Source: Cercospora beticola (taxonomy: Eukaryota > Ascomycota > Dothideomycetes > Mycosphaerellales > Mycosphaerellaceae). From it: a stretch of DNA of 64,000 bases. Below the pieces are notes generated by a model. That model saw nothing but the letters and a program-made list of their open reading frames with translations. It had not been told where the DNA came from and did no database searches. The position numbers were made by a program, and so were the translations under genes. Shown in pieces: positions 43,499 through 53,199 of this stretch (its first letter is position 1; each line of letters opens with the position of its first letter). Where the stretch lies: the NCBI RefSeq assembly GCF_033473495.1, contig NC_088936.1, positions 2,604,001-2,668,000 on the forward strand. The letters are read 5' to 3'.

Positions 43499-44377
43499 AT
43501 GGGGAAATCTGTACTCATCACTGGCTGCTCAGAGGCCACCATTGGCAATGCTCTAGCACTGGAGTTTGCTAGGCGAGGATGGACCGTTTTTGCAACAGCT
43601 CGGAACACTGCCAAGATGGCCAATCTGGCCGGGAACCCCAACATCAAGCTTCTTGCGCTTGACATCAAAGACGCCAAGAGTGTCTTTGCGGCACGCGAAC
43701 AAATCTCCATCGACCAAGGAGGCAAACTGGACTGCCTATATCACAACGCCGGCGTGCGTTCTGTCAGCATGGCTATTGAATACGACGCAGAGGAACAGAA
43801 AGCCATTGAGGCTGGTGGAGAGGAGCCATACATTCGTAGCGACGACGTTTGGATGTTCGAAGGAAATGTGATTGCTGTAATGGCACTTACCCGAGCCTTT
43901 TCAAAGCTTCTCATTGCAGCCAAAGGCACTGTTGCCATCACTGGCAGCGGCTCCAGTCGGGTCCATGTGCCCACAAGCGCGACTTACAATGCGACCAAGG
44001 CCGCCGTTGAGATGTACGCCAAAACTTTGCGACTTGAATTGCAGCCCTTTGGATGTCACGTCGTGTACGTAATGACCGGCGCTGTGGCAACTCCAATGTT
44101 CTACGAGCAGGACATGGCTTTCAAGAGCGATTCGCCATATGAACCGATTGTCGACAAGATCAAAGCTGGATGGGATCGCGCGCCTGGATACACGCCATCA
44201 CCGCCAGATGAATATGCTCGAGGTGTTGTTCAAGAAGTGACGAAACCGAGTCCGCCGAAAGAAGTCTGGTGCGGAAAAGGGGTTGCCTCGTTGTGGTGGG
44301 TCGAGAAGCTCGGACTAACCTGGCTACTTGATGGCACGTTCTCTCGGCGTTACATATTGAACAGTGTGATCGCATAG
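43499..44377 (+). CDS. Short-chain dehydrogenase/reductase, Ayr1-like
   Basis: Single exon, 292 aa, ATG at 43499. Classical SDR features are present: cofactor motif KSVLITGCSEATIGNALA near the N-terminus, YHNAGV (NNAG-type) near residue 82, Ser in ITGSGSSR, and the catalytic YNATK at about residues 163-167. In the cofactor loop the usual central Gly of the TGxxxGIG pattern is replaced (SEATIG), a deviation from the common fungal form. A C-terminal extension with a Trp/Leu-rich hydrophobic end (LWWVEKLGLTWLLDG) suggests membrane or lipid-droplet contact. The closest characterised group is 1-acyl-dihydroxyacetone-phosphate reductase (Ayr1) and related NADPH-linked reductases; the substrate is inferred only. 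Confidence 0.85.
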   Translation: MGKSVLITGCSEATIGNALALEFARRGWTVFATARNTAKMANLAGNPNIKLLALDIKDAKSVFAAREQISIDQGGKLDCLYHNAGVRSVSMAIEYDAEEQKAIEAGGEEPYIRSDDVWMFEGNVIAVMALTRAFSKLLIAAKGTVAITGSGSSRVHVPTSATYNATKAAVEMYAKTLRLELQPFGCHVVYVMTGAVATPMFYEQDMAFKSDSPYEPIVDKIKAGWDRAPGYTPSPPDEYARGVVQEVTKPSPPKEVWCGKGVASLWWVEKLGLTWLLDGTFSRRYILNSVIA

Positions 44378-44580
44378 GTCTTTTCTGTAGGTTGTATCAT
44401 TTCTGCTTGCTTTAGCTAGCGAGACTGAACGTAGTCGAGCCTACGTACTTGACCTTACTGGATAAGAGATGTTATACGCGTTTTCCTTGATAGACAGCGC
44501 TGCGTGATGGTCTGATACCCTAACACTGCTCTTGCGTAAGCCAATGCCAGAAGTTATTCAATACACGAAATGTATTACTA

Positions 44581-47127
44581 TCAAGCCTCGGGATCTGGGA
44601 CATCTTCCACCTCTACCGCTTTAGCCTTGCCCTTGCCACTGTAGCTTTGACTCTGCTCGGGATCGTCCTGGTTTGCACTTCGAGTGATCGGTGACGAGGA
44701 GTTGACTGACATCGCTGACTGCTTCACCTCGGGCTGCGAATCTTGCTGAGACTGGTCGTTGAACGACCAACCGCTATTATTCCATGGTGTCTGCGTTTGT
44801 GTCTGCGAAGGCGCTTGATTGGGCGTCGTACCAGATACGAGCTCTCCTGGTCCTGGCGAGCCGGCCGCACTCCGGCCACGTGTGGATGTGTTCGGAAGAG
44901 AAGCCGAGTCACTGGAGCTTGCAAAAGCAGCCGCCCATTTACGACCTGCGGCTTCGCCTCGTTCTTCAGCAGCACGCAACACAGCATCATCGGGTGACTG
45001 CGTAATTGATGGGTTATCTTGCGCTGGTAAAGTATTTGTCGGCACGAAGAGCGGCGATCCTCGCTCGTCAACTGGACCTTGTGGATCTGGGTTACTCGGT
45101 TGACCTTCATTCTGCGCCACGGATGCGGGAGCCTGCGAGCTGACCATCTCAGATTGAGATTGAGCAGACGCTGAATCCTGAGCGCGCGATGCGGCTTGCG
45201 CTCCTCCGCCAGTGTTGGAGACACGTGGCCCCGATAAGCCAATGCTCTGCTGTGGAGCAGCAAGATTCATCGCGGGCTGCAGCGGAAGGACAGTCCAGCC
45301 CTCTGGTAACACCATACCTGGCGGAAGGTGCTCGTGCCCGCTGCTCATCTGCTGACTCGGATTGCCGTGCAGCTGACTGGGGAGCGGCTGATGTTGCGGC
45401 GAGAAGCCTGGCATCGGGTATCTGGTTATGCCAGTAGGCGGAGCCGAGATGTGTTGTGAACGTAGTCTTGCCAATTCGACCTCCATCATGCGCAAGGTGT
45501 TCAGTTGCTGTTGCTCGATGCCGAGATTGTGGGCTTCCCGCACGATTCTTTGTTCGAGCTGGAGCAGTTGAATGTGCGTTGGCACTTGCGATCCTGCGTT
45601 CCACGGTCGTCCAGCAGCTGGCTGTTGCTGACCCGCGCCGCCTGCGACGGGATTTCCTGCTGGGTCCAATGCTTGCTGTACAGCTTGCGCGTCGCCGTTT
45701 CTAATCTGGTTAAGGACGTTCTGTATTTGCCCTCGCGGCGCGTTCACCATTCCTATGCGCAGTGGCCCGAGATTGAATATTCTGCCTCGCGGTCTTGGTG
45801 GCTGCTGTCCAGGCTGGCCATTTTGAGCTGGAGCAGCGGCATTTCCTGCGTTAGCAGGCGTTGCTGCTACCACAGGTCTTCGGCATGTTGGGCATACTTG
45901 CTGTCTCTCCAGCCATGCCTTTAAGCATCGCAGATGCAGAATGTGTCCGCAAGGAAGCTTCTTTGCGCGCATTCCTTCATCCCTCCTTCGTGCTGGTGCT
46001 GGAGCTGGTGCGGCAGCTGGTTGTCCCTCTGCACCCGCGACCGGTGCAGCAGCTTGTGGCTCTCCTTCAGCCCAGGCGACCATCTCCTCTCTGCACACAA
46101 TACATGCATCGCCTCTGATTTCTGCCGTCGTAGCGTCTGGGTATCTCGTATTCATGTCGCTCGTTGCTTTCCGGTACGCCATATAGTCCGTCACTCGCTT
46201 GCTGAAACTGGCAAATGTCATGTAGACGTCCCTCATGATATGCATGGGAAGCCCGTTGAAGGTGACGCTGACCGTGAAGAAGAAGATGTAGATGACCAGC
46301 TTGACAAAGTCTGTGACCACCTCCACGACGAACAGCACCCTTCTCTTGTCCTCCCATCCCGGCACATCGACTTCATTTTCGTCCACATCAATCGGCTCAT
46401 CGAATGTCGGGATCTCTCTATCCTCTTCCCTCGCCTTCGCAATCGCTGCCGCTCTTTCCGCTTTGATCTCCTCTTTTCTCTGTTCGATGGCGGCGGTCGT
46501 CTGCTCTTTCGTCACTTTGATCTCCCAAACCGCAAGGCCATATCTGATGGCTGTAAACAAGCTGAAGACACATAGAATGGCAAATTCAAAGGTGAATATG
46601 ACCATCATGCCGGGCCTCGGGTCCTCGATCACCACTTCCAAGCAGTATTTGAACATGCCGGTCGCAAATGCCAATGAGATAAGCAAGCTCGTGGCGAGTC
46701 GTGCATGGAACAGTTTATTATTGGCCCCTCCCATCATTTGTCCCTGCTCCAACACGTCTACTCTTCCTTCTCCGATCCAACCCCACACCTTGCCTGCGAG
46801 GAGGAGCACAAACATGACTAGTAATCTGCCGCCGACGTCCTCTCTAAAGCTCGGCATAGCGAGCAGAGTGTCGAGCACAGCATACCAGGCCTTTTCGCTA
46901 AGCTGTTCGATTTCGATTGGTCGGAGGGGCCCATAGAGCAGGCGCTGGAGGAGGTAGAGGAAGGAGGTGCTTAACAAGAGCAGCAGGTTCGTGAGAATGA
47001 GTAGGCAGGCATTGGATTGCGAGAGATAAACGGTTGCCGAGTAGAAGTTCGGTCGCTGCGAGAAGGCCTTTAGAAGACATGCTGCCGCCGCCAAAGTGCT
47101 GGCGCCAGCGTAGTATGCGAGCCGCAT
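44581..47127 (-). CDS. HRD1: ERAD E3 ubiquitin ligase Hrd1 (synoviolin)
   Basis: Single exon, 848 aa, ATG at 47127. Residues 1 to about 310 hold the multi-spanning ER membrane part ([20 protein letters not shown], then [20 protein letters not shown] and further segments) with the family motif ADRLLF-like [15 protein letters not shown] cytosolic RING-H2 finger lies at about residues 341-413: CIVCREEM ... [28 protein letters not shown]. The loop between the second and third zinc ligands holds an extra Ala/Pro-rich insert of about 35 residues. The rest is a disordered Gln/Pro/Ser-rich tail ending with a basic [14 protein letters not shown] segment. Hrd1 retrotranslocates and ubiquitinates misfolded ER proteins, serving the many secreted proteins such a fungus makes. 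Confidence 0.95.
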   Translation of the reverse strand: MRLAYYAGASTLAAAACLLKAFSQRPNFYSATVYLSQSNACLLILTNLLLLLSTSFLYLLQRLLYGPLRPIEIEQLSEKAWYAVLDTLLAMPSFREDVGGRLLVMFVLLLAGKVWGWIGEGRVDVLEQGQMMGGANNKLFHARLATSLLISLAFATGMFKYCLEVVIEDPRPGMMVIFTFEFAILCVFSLFTAIRYGLAVWEIKVTKEQTTAAIEQRKEEIKAERAAAIAKAREEDREIPTFDEPIDVDENEVDVPGWEDKRRVLFVVEVVTDFVKLVIYIFFFTVSVTFNGLPMHIMRDVYMTFASFSKRVTDYMAYRKATSDMNTRYPDATTAEIRGDACIVCREEMVAWAEGEPQAAAPVAGAEGQPAAAPAPAPARRRDEGMRAKKLPCGHILHLRCLKAWLERQQVCPTCRRPVVAATPANAGNAAAPAQNGQPGQQPPRPRGRIFNLGPLRIGMVNAPRGQIQNVLNQIRNGDAQAVQQALDPAGNPVAGGAGQQQPAAGRPWNAGSQVPTHIQLLQLEQRIVREAHNLGIEQQQLNTLRMMEVELARLRSQHISAPPTGITRYPMPGFSPQHQPLPSQLHGNPSQQMSSGHEHLPPGMVLPEGWTVLPLQPAMNLAAPQQSIGLSGPRVSNTGGGAQAASRAQDSASAQSQSEMVSSQAPASVAQNEGQPSNPDPQGPVDERGSPLFVPTNTLPAQDNPSITQSPDDAVLRAAEERGEAAGRKWAAAFASSSDSASLPNTSTRGRSAAGSPGPGELVSGTTPNQAPSQTQTQTPWNNSGWSFNDQSQQDSQPEVKQSAMSVNSSSPITRSANQDDPEQSQSYSGKGKAKAVEVEDVPDPEA

Positions 47128-47570
47128 CGTTGTGTCGTGTCGAGAAGTCTTTGAATGGTGTCTGATGCGCTCCGTTCGGGTTCACTTTCGCTCGATGGCT
47201 ATGATGTGGACACGTGTAAGCGCTCCATGTTCGTGACCATCAGTCAAGAGGTCCGTCTGAATGATTGCCGAATGTTGGTTGAATCTGCTCGTACGGCGTC
47301 GATGCTTCGCGCAGGCAGCTGCTTCGGTTGGCACGTCAAAGGAAAGCTGGCGATCGGCAGCTGCAACGGCCATGTCATCGTCCCGAGCCAACCGCTGGTC
47401 CGTGCACGAGACGCGACTTCTTCACTTAGTGCAACTGGCCTCGATGACCCAATCAACGTAGGTATGCACACGTAGACTGATCAAAACAGATTTCCGCAAT
47501 GCTGGAAGAACAGAGACTTCAATTCATGCAACTCTCAAGAGACTACAGTAAACAAGAATGCTACAAATGC
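47128..47570. other. Intergenic, HRD1 promoter side
   Basis: About 440 bp upstream of HRD1 and downstream of the GPI-protein gene. Several ORFs of 65-105 codons overlap in four frames and none has support. Confidence 0.4.
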
Positions 47571-48688
47571 TCACAGCATGGCTCCTCCCACGGCCATGAG
47601 GATAACGCCAAAGCTGGCTCCGTGTACAAAGGCACCACCCGTTGCAACAGCAGGCTGTGACTCTTGTGGCCGCTCTTCGGCAGGAGTGGGCTCGGGAGTC
47701 TTCTCCGCGTTGCTGGACGACTCGGTCGTGCTCTTTGGTGAGTCGTTGTTCGGCTTGGACGATCGCGACGTTGGTACCTCGGTGCTCTGGATTGGCACTG
47801 CAGTGCTCTTCGCAGTCGTTGGGGCTGGTGTTGGTTGAGACGAAGTCGTAGCAGCAGACGGCGAGGTCTCTGCCGACGATGCGCGAGAAGTGGGATACGT
47901 TGGAAAGACCGGTGGCTCACTTGATTGGCTGCTGGACTTCTGAGACGGCGAGATTTGCGAAGTGGACTGAGTTTTGGGCGCAATGATGCACTCTTGCGGC
48001 GTAGTTGGGCAGATCGTTTCGTGGTAGATCAAGGTCTCAATTACCGTGACGGTGGCCGGACGTGCCTCACGAACAGCAAGCGTGCTGGAGGCTTGGAATC
48101 GTCAGAATTGCGAAGCTCATCATGGCACAGTAGGCTCACTCACCGGATTTGCAGTAGTTGAGGCAACTGTCGAGTATGCTTCCGTCGGCGAACCAATCCC
48201 TGCATCGCTTTTCGCAGCTCCCGGTCGGCGTCGTCGTAGAGTCTAAGGCAGCAGCCTCAAGTGCGAGAGGAGGGCCTCCAGCATGTCAGCATTGTCAGAG
48301 TCGCGAATGTCGCAGTATGGTTGCTCACCACCACTGCAGTACTTGAGGCAACCCCGAAGTCGTTTGTCACCAGTGAACCGATCCCTGCATTTCTTGTCGC
48401 ATTCGCTGATTGGCATTGTCGTAGATTCCAAGGCTGCAGTCTCAAGTGCAAGAGGGGGATGTGGCCATACTGGCAAAAGGGCTGGAACCTGTCAGTATAG
48501 GATGAGTCGCGGATGCAATAGCGGGCCCACTCACCAAGTTGGCAGTCCTTCAGGCAACGGTCAAGTGGCTTTCCACCCGGGAATTTTTGCCTGCATTTCT
48601 TTTCGCAGCGTGAAGCCGGCGCTGTCGGAGAGTCTAGAGCTGCAGCCCCAAGTGCGAAAGCCGCCGCGATGATGCTGAATGTGTGCAT
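47571..48688 (-). CDS. GPI-anchored protein with three CX3C-X12-CX3C hairpin modules
   Basis: Exons 48535-48688, 48329-48433, 48144-48242 and 47571-48091 give 879 nt, 292 aa. Introns are 101, 86 and 52 nt, all phase 1. The first exon has a signal peptide (MHTFSIIAAAFALGAAAL) and module 1 (CEKKC-x12-CLKDC). Exons 2 and 3 each carry one module (CDKKC-x12-CLKYC and CEKRC-x12-CLNYC). Exon 4 has a TVTVIETLIYHETICPTTPQ segment, a long Ser/Thr/Pro linker, and a hydrophobic C-terminus (GASFGVILMAVGGAML) typical of GPI attachment. The spacing CX3C-X12-CX3C is that of alpha-hairpinin folds, helix-loop-helix peptides held by two disulfides. Likely a wall-displayed protein; partner unknown. No adjacent gene explains it. 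Confidence 0.85.
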
Positions 48689-49170
48689 GTTGAATATTGT
48701 GTATCTGGCGAATGAAGCCGGGTGTAATGCTGATGTGTGATATTGCTGTATTTCGTTGATGATGCGAGTCTGGAAGATGAAGGAGAAGAACAGCAAGAGA
48801 AGTTGAACTGGGCTAGAAGACATGAACACAGAAGCTGCTTGCACAAGACTGTCCTTACCTGTTGCCAACAAGCAGTTTCCGTGAAAAGCACCGAGAGCCA
48901 GCAAGAATCATCGAGATGGTTCGTCATGATCCACTGTGGGAAGAAGGTGCATTAGGATGCGACTGCCTTCATCAGAAGACGCCGGACTCAAAGCAGTTTC
49001 CTGCTCGATCACTGGGAGTGTAGTCAAGTGAACCGCTGACGAACTCTTGTCATTTCAGTGTACAAACTCGTGTCTCGGGCGACCCCTCCATGCTACATTT
49101 GCCGCTCTGGCCAAGCTGACGAGCAGAGAAGCCTTAATATGCTCGGAGGCACATGTGAAAGGCGCGTCCC
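48689..49170. other. Intergenic, promoter of the hairpin-module gene
   Basis: About 480 bp. It contains the leader of the minus-strand gene at 48688 and the 3' flank of the RING-membrane gene. A purine-rich stretch (48778-48810) is visible. No gene is seen. Confidence 0.4.
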
Positions 49171-49565
49171 CTAGTACCTGACGTAAGACTTGCACCCGCC
49201 TGTCACTTCCTGTACGTAGCCCAGCATGGCATGCTGTGAAAGGCGTAGCACCACATGCACAAGAAAGATAATGCCAGTCCATACGCCCAACACCTTCGGG
49301 TAAGAAACGCGTCCTTCCTCCTTGAAGAAGAAATGCCAAGCAAAGTCCCACGCGATAGCGTCGTGAGGCAGGCGCAATAGCCAGAGAAGCGCGAAAGACA
49401 TCAGCGTCGGAAGATCCGCAGACATGTGTGGCCAAGTCTTGAAGAACAAGGTTTTGAACGCAAAGAGGGTGACCGCCGCGTAGAAGAGCAAGGACCGATC
49501 TCTGGTCACGAAGCGGAAGTAATCCGACGAGGTGGTCATGCTGGGCGGCGGAGAAGGTCCGTACC

Positions 49566-49636
<71 letters not shown>

Positions 49637-50012
49637 CAAGTGAGGAAGCGTTGCGCGGATGAAGGCATGATACGATACTCACCAGTATGCGCGGCAGATA
49701 CCGCAGCGATTGTCGTACTGGGGCATGGTTTTGAGGATGCACTTCAAGCACACTTGGTGGTTACATGGCTATCAGCGTCAGTGTCTCTTCGAGAAGCCGA
49801 TCGTGCGGAGTGACACCAACCGGAATGCTGGAGGCTTGGCGATCGGAGTCACGACAGAAGCAGCAGGTTTCGCCAGGTGGACTTGGATCAGCATGAGCGA
49901 TTTCGCTCAGAAAAGTCGCTTGTGTCTTGTATGGGAGTAACACTCTCGGCACGATGGCTTCCACCATTCGCTCGATCGGCTCGTTCCGAATGGCATCCAT
50001 CAAGCCGCCCAT
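49171..50012 (-). CDS. RING-finger membrane protein, putative E3 ligase
   Basis: Exons 49821-50012, 49683-49768 and 49171-49564 give 672 nt, 223 aa. Intron 1 (52 nt) uses donor GTTGGT; intron 2 (118 nt) uses GTGAGT and contains the CT microsatellite. The start MGGLMDAIRNEPIERMVEAI is followed by a C3HC4-type RING at about residues 49-93. Splicing assembles it: CCFC in exon 1, then PCNHQVCLKC and CGICRAYW in exons 2-3. The C-terminal half has hydrophobic segments (LLFYAAVTLFAFKTLFF, LMSFALLWLLRLP, VLGVWTGIIFLVHVVLRL). This order, RING first and membrane part after, differs from Hrd1. The target membrane is unknown. It is divergent from the GPI-protein gene at 50295. Confidence 0.8.
49569..49632. 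repeat. (AG)32 microsatellite inside an intron
   Basis: An uninterrupted AG dinucleotide run of 64 nt on the plus strand, which is (CT)32 in the sense of the RING-membrane gene. It lies between the likely branch point (GCTGAC, just upstream in the sense direction) and the CAG acceptor at 49567-49565. Confidence 0.95.
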
Positions 50013-50294
50013 GTTGGCGATGCGGAGTTGCTGCGAGTCGAGGTTGTTGTGGGATAGAGAGAGAGGTGGGAAGCCCAATTTCAAGTGCTGGCACTTGCCT
50101 TCACTTCAGCATTCGCGGCGGGGCCTGCCGAGATCCGTGATCCGCTGACGTTTGTGTTTACACAGCAAACAACGTTCTTTCCATCTTGTTGCCTGCTTGA
50201 AGTTTTGCAACTTCGTCGCCGCACGCTCTCTCTTGTGCCTCTTGTCGCCGTCGCCCATCACATACAGCATCCCGATCAGAAGTCCGCCGCCACC

Positions 50295-51179
50295 ATGCAG
50301 CTCAACACGATCCTCGCGGCGCTGTTCGCAGGCGCCGTGGTGGCCGACAGCGCTTCCATCAACTTTGGTGCGAAATACTTGTCCAATTGTCACTGTGTGC
50401 GGGAACTGACAACGGGACTCCAGATGCGGCCATCACCAACGGGGCGACTGTCGTCTACTCGACTCGCGTCCAGACCGTTTTCTCCTGCGGCCCAGATGTC
50501 ACCGACTGCCCAACGCTCACGTCCGTCATCGACAAGACTACGACCATCTGTCCAGTCACCGCATCTCTCGGCATTTCGACTGAAACGACTGCTTCCTCTT
50601 CCGGCGGCTCGACCGTAACTGTCACCAAGACCGCCGCCGTCTCCTCCACTGCTGTCTCCTCCACGGCCGTCTCTTCCACGGCTGCTCCGTCGACTGCACC
50701 GCCAAAGGTGCCCGTGCCACTACATACGACCCTCGGATCTCCCGAGACAACTAGCACAGTCGCAACCACTACCGTTGTCAAGTACACCTCATTCGTCTTC
50801 AGCACGGTGACCGCTCCGGCCAACTTCTCGAGCACTATTAGTGGCTCGACCATTTCTGCCAACAGCGTAAGAGTCCTCCCAGAACCTGCGATGGGACAGT
50901 TGTGCTGAAATCTTTTAGACTATCGCGCACACTACCGTGTCCGGAAGCATTGGTGCTCCGACTAGCTCGCTGAACGGCACTTTGTCGACGGTAAGCCTTG
51001 TCCTGCTGTTGCATGGAACAATGGTTCATTGCGAGATGCACAGAGCTGACACATTCTAGGCCACCGCTCCAGGTACTAGCCCGTCTCAATCGATCGTCCC
51101 ATATACTGGCGCCGCCGCTGGAACATCAAGCTCGCTTCTCTTGGTCCTGGTCGCGGCCGCTGCGGCGTTCCGCATCTAA
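50295..51179 (+). CDS. GPI-anchored Ser/Thr-rich cell wall protein
   Basis: Exons 50295-50367, 50424-50866, 50919-50990 and 51060-51179 give 708 nt, 235 aa. All three introns are GT-AG (56, 52 and 69 nt). The ATG has good context (CACCATGC). A signal peptide (MQLNTILAALFAGAVVADSA) is followed by TVVYSTRVQTVFSCGPDVTD, CPTLTSVIDKTTTICP, a small 4-cysteine region. Then come Ser/Thr/Val repeats (AVSSTAVSSTAVSSTA) and N-glycosylation sites. The C-terminus is small-residue-rich followed by a hydrophobic tail (TSSSLLLVLVAAAAAF), a GPI signal. The layout (Cys front, Thr/Ser stalk, GPI) is that of fungal wall mannoproteins. It is not a CFEM domain by cysteine count. Confidence 0.85.
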
Positions 51180-51535
51180 ACTCACGTTATACTTGGAGCA
51201 GTGATTGGCATGATCAAGATGTGTGGTAATGGCACGAATGGGTGATACAAGGACACACTTTCATACAAAGCAGACCACTTTGGCATAGGCACGAGATAGA
51301 AGTGAGGTTCTCCCTCGGAGTTCTCACCGTGTCACGTCGCGTATATCTCATCACGGCGCGTAGCACAATAATTCGTGACGTCGACGAAGCGGAAGCATTG
51401 ATCACACATGGCCTGTCGTTTACCTCTTTCGTGCAATGTAAACGTCCTCTCCGAAGCCCGGCGTGCCCATCTCATATAAGTCCTCGTGCCCTCCGAAACC
51501 TTGTCCACTTCATCCGCTGTAAAGAACAGCCCCAA
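51180..51535. other. Intergenic, no supported gene
   Basis: About 355 bp between two plus-strand genes. The upstream ORF extension of the next gene (from 51242) lacks an initiation signal better than the ATG at 51536. Confidence 0.35.
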
Positions 51536-52126
51536 ATGTCCTCGTCCGCGCAGCCCTCCAACTTTCAGGTCCCGCCATTCCACCGGCTCCTCAGCTTCTA
51601 CTCGAACCGAAATCCGTACGACTCCCAGACGATCCGGTTACAGGATAGCATTAAAGGCAACCTTGCCCTCGGACTGGACTTTCCCGTAGCCTGTGCTGTA
51701 GCCCTCGGTCGTCACCTCTTCCTCCGCAACGTTGGCTTCTTCAGCCTCTCCGTCTTCGTACCGAAAGTCTCCTGGCGAACCACCCCTCTCGAAGGCTTAC
51801 AAGTCGACGAAAAGAAAGCCTACACATGCTCCGAGCTCGTTGGTGAAGCTAGGAAGCAGAACTTGGGTGTCATGGGCGTGGTGGAATGTGCCGGGTTATG
51901 GAGTTTGGCGGCGGATGTGCACACGGGGTTGGTGAAGGGAGAGGATGTGGAGGGGTTCAAGAGGGGGACTGTGTTCAAGAATTTGGAGCAGAGGAGGAAG
52001 GATCGGAGCCAGGTTCTGCCGCTTTGGAGGGGAGGACCGATCTCTGTGGCGGGACATTCATGGGTTGTGGGGAGGATGTTTGGGGTGGAGGTTTACTTGG
52101 CTGATGGGGAGAGGAAGGAGGATTGA
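51536..52126 (+). CDS. Conserved-looking protein of unknown function
   Basis: Single exon. I chose the ATG at 51536 (MSSSAQPSNFQVPPFHRLLS, 196 aa) over an in-frame earlier ATG because the segment before it reads like 5' UTR. The protein has a hydrophobic, Gly/Ala-rich centre (IKGNLALGLDFPVACAVALG, FLRNVGFFSLSVFVP) and Gly/Val-rich segments later (NLGVMGVVECAGLWSLAADV). It ends in GRMFGVEVYLADGERKED. Hydrophobicity is too patchy for confident membrane spans. No family recognised. It converges on the 52409-52963 gene. Confidence 0.6.
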   Translation: MSSSAQPSNFQVPPFHRLLSFYSNRNPYDSQTIRLQDSIKGNLALGLDFPVACAVALGRHLFLRNVGFFSLSVFVPKVSWRTTPLEGLQVDEKKAYTCSELVGEARKQNLGVMGVVECAGLWSLAADVHTGLVKGEDVEGFKRGTVFKNLEQRRKDRSQVLPLWRGGPISVAGHSWVVGRMFGVEVYLADGERKED

Positions 52127-52408
52127 AGAGGTGGAGGTAGATGAAGGACTGGGATAAGAAGGGCCAATGGAAAGATGTTGATGTGAGGAAAAGATGTGGA
52201 TTGGACGATATGCTGGATGCGGGACCCACGGACCTGGACTTGGATACGGACCTGGTTGGTGGTCGAATCTTGAGCGGATTCTACACAGGAAGGAAGAGAG
52301 CATAAACTGCTACGTATTGTCCGCCTGCAGAAGCAAGTGACTCGTCGCCGATGTTACAAGGTCCACACTTCTTCCGGTTTCTCCATCTTGGACATCAACA
52401 AGCTTTGC

Positions 52409-52963
52409 TCATGCCGATGTCACTTGAGGTACAGCGACCTGGCTCAGTTCCCCAGGCGATGCCTGTGGTGGCTGTAGGACAGTCATGGTGTGATTCTTGC
52501 TTGGCTGTCTTATCTTCAGCTGTCCTGGTGGCTGCTGTGACGGCACTGAAGACTCTGTTCCTGCTCGTCTCATCCTCCACCTGCCGTGCACTCTTTCCAT
52601 TGGACTGACACCTTGACCTGGCAACCTTCTGACCGCCCTGGTCGTACCAGCGATCTTCCACGACCACCAACCATATCCTGCGACACTCAGCACCACAAGA
52701 GGAACGAGAGCAAGGAACCATTGTGGCTTGTCTTGAGATTGGTCGGCGACGAACTCCAGCAGGCTAGGACCACCACAGTATGTGAATACGATCGCTGCGA
52801 TGGCAATCTTCATCCATGTCGGAAGCTTGTTGAGATTCGTGGATCCGGACTTCGAAGCGATCTTTCTCGTATTTGACTGTTCGACCTTTAAGATTTGGCG
52901 TCTTTCAGCGCGGTTGGGTTGTGCGCCATCTTGTCTTGACGAACTCCTCATGCCTCTTGCCAT
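52409..52963 (-). CDS. Small two-span membrane protein, unknown
   Basis: 184 aa from the first true ATG at 52963 (MARGMRSSSRQDGAQPNRAE). A basic N-terminal stretch is followed by two hydrophobic segments (IAIAAIVFTYCGGPSLLEFV and WFLALVPLVVLSVAGYGWWS) and a Pro/Gln-rich tail. The architecture recalls small ER or mitochondrial tail-type proteins, but I do not recognise the family. A GTACGA directly after the second span could be a donor, in which case the tail would be altered; the reading is open either way. Confidence 0.55.
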   Translation of the reverse strand: MARGMRSSSRQDGAQPNRAERRQILKVEQSNTRKIASKSGSTNLNKLPTWMKIAIAAIVFTYCGGPSLLEFVADQSQDKPQWFLALVPLVVLSVAGYGWWSWKIAGTTRAVRRLPGQGVSPMERVHGRWRMRRAGTESSVPSQQPPGQLKIRQPSKNHTMTVLQPPQASPGELSQVAVPQVTSA

Positions 52964-53199
52964 TGCAGTAAAGGTTGCGAAGTGCGACGCGAAACTTTGC
53001 TGCAAACTGTGGTTGCGGAATGCGTTGCGATTTTGGGCAAGGTGAAAGCCTCTTCAACACAAACAGACATCATGACTGGCGACGATTCGAGTCACATTTG
53101 ACGCAATGAACACTTTGCAACAGAGTCTCGAGCAATAGTGTCGACGTGTCGTCGCTGAAAAGACTCGAACTTTCGCGAATGCATGCGATCGATGACTGG

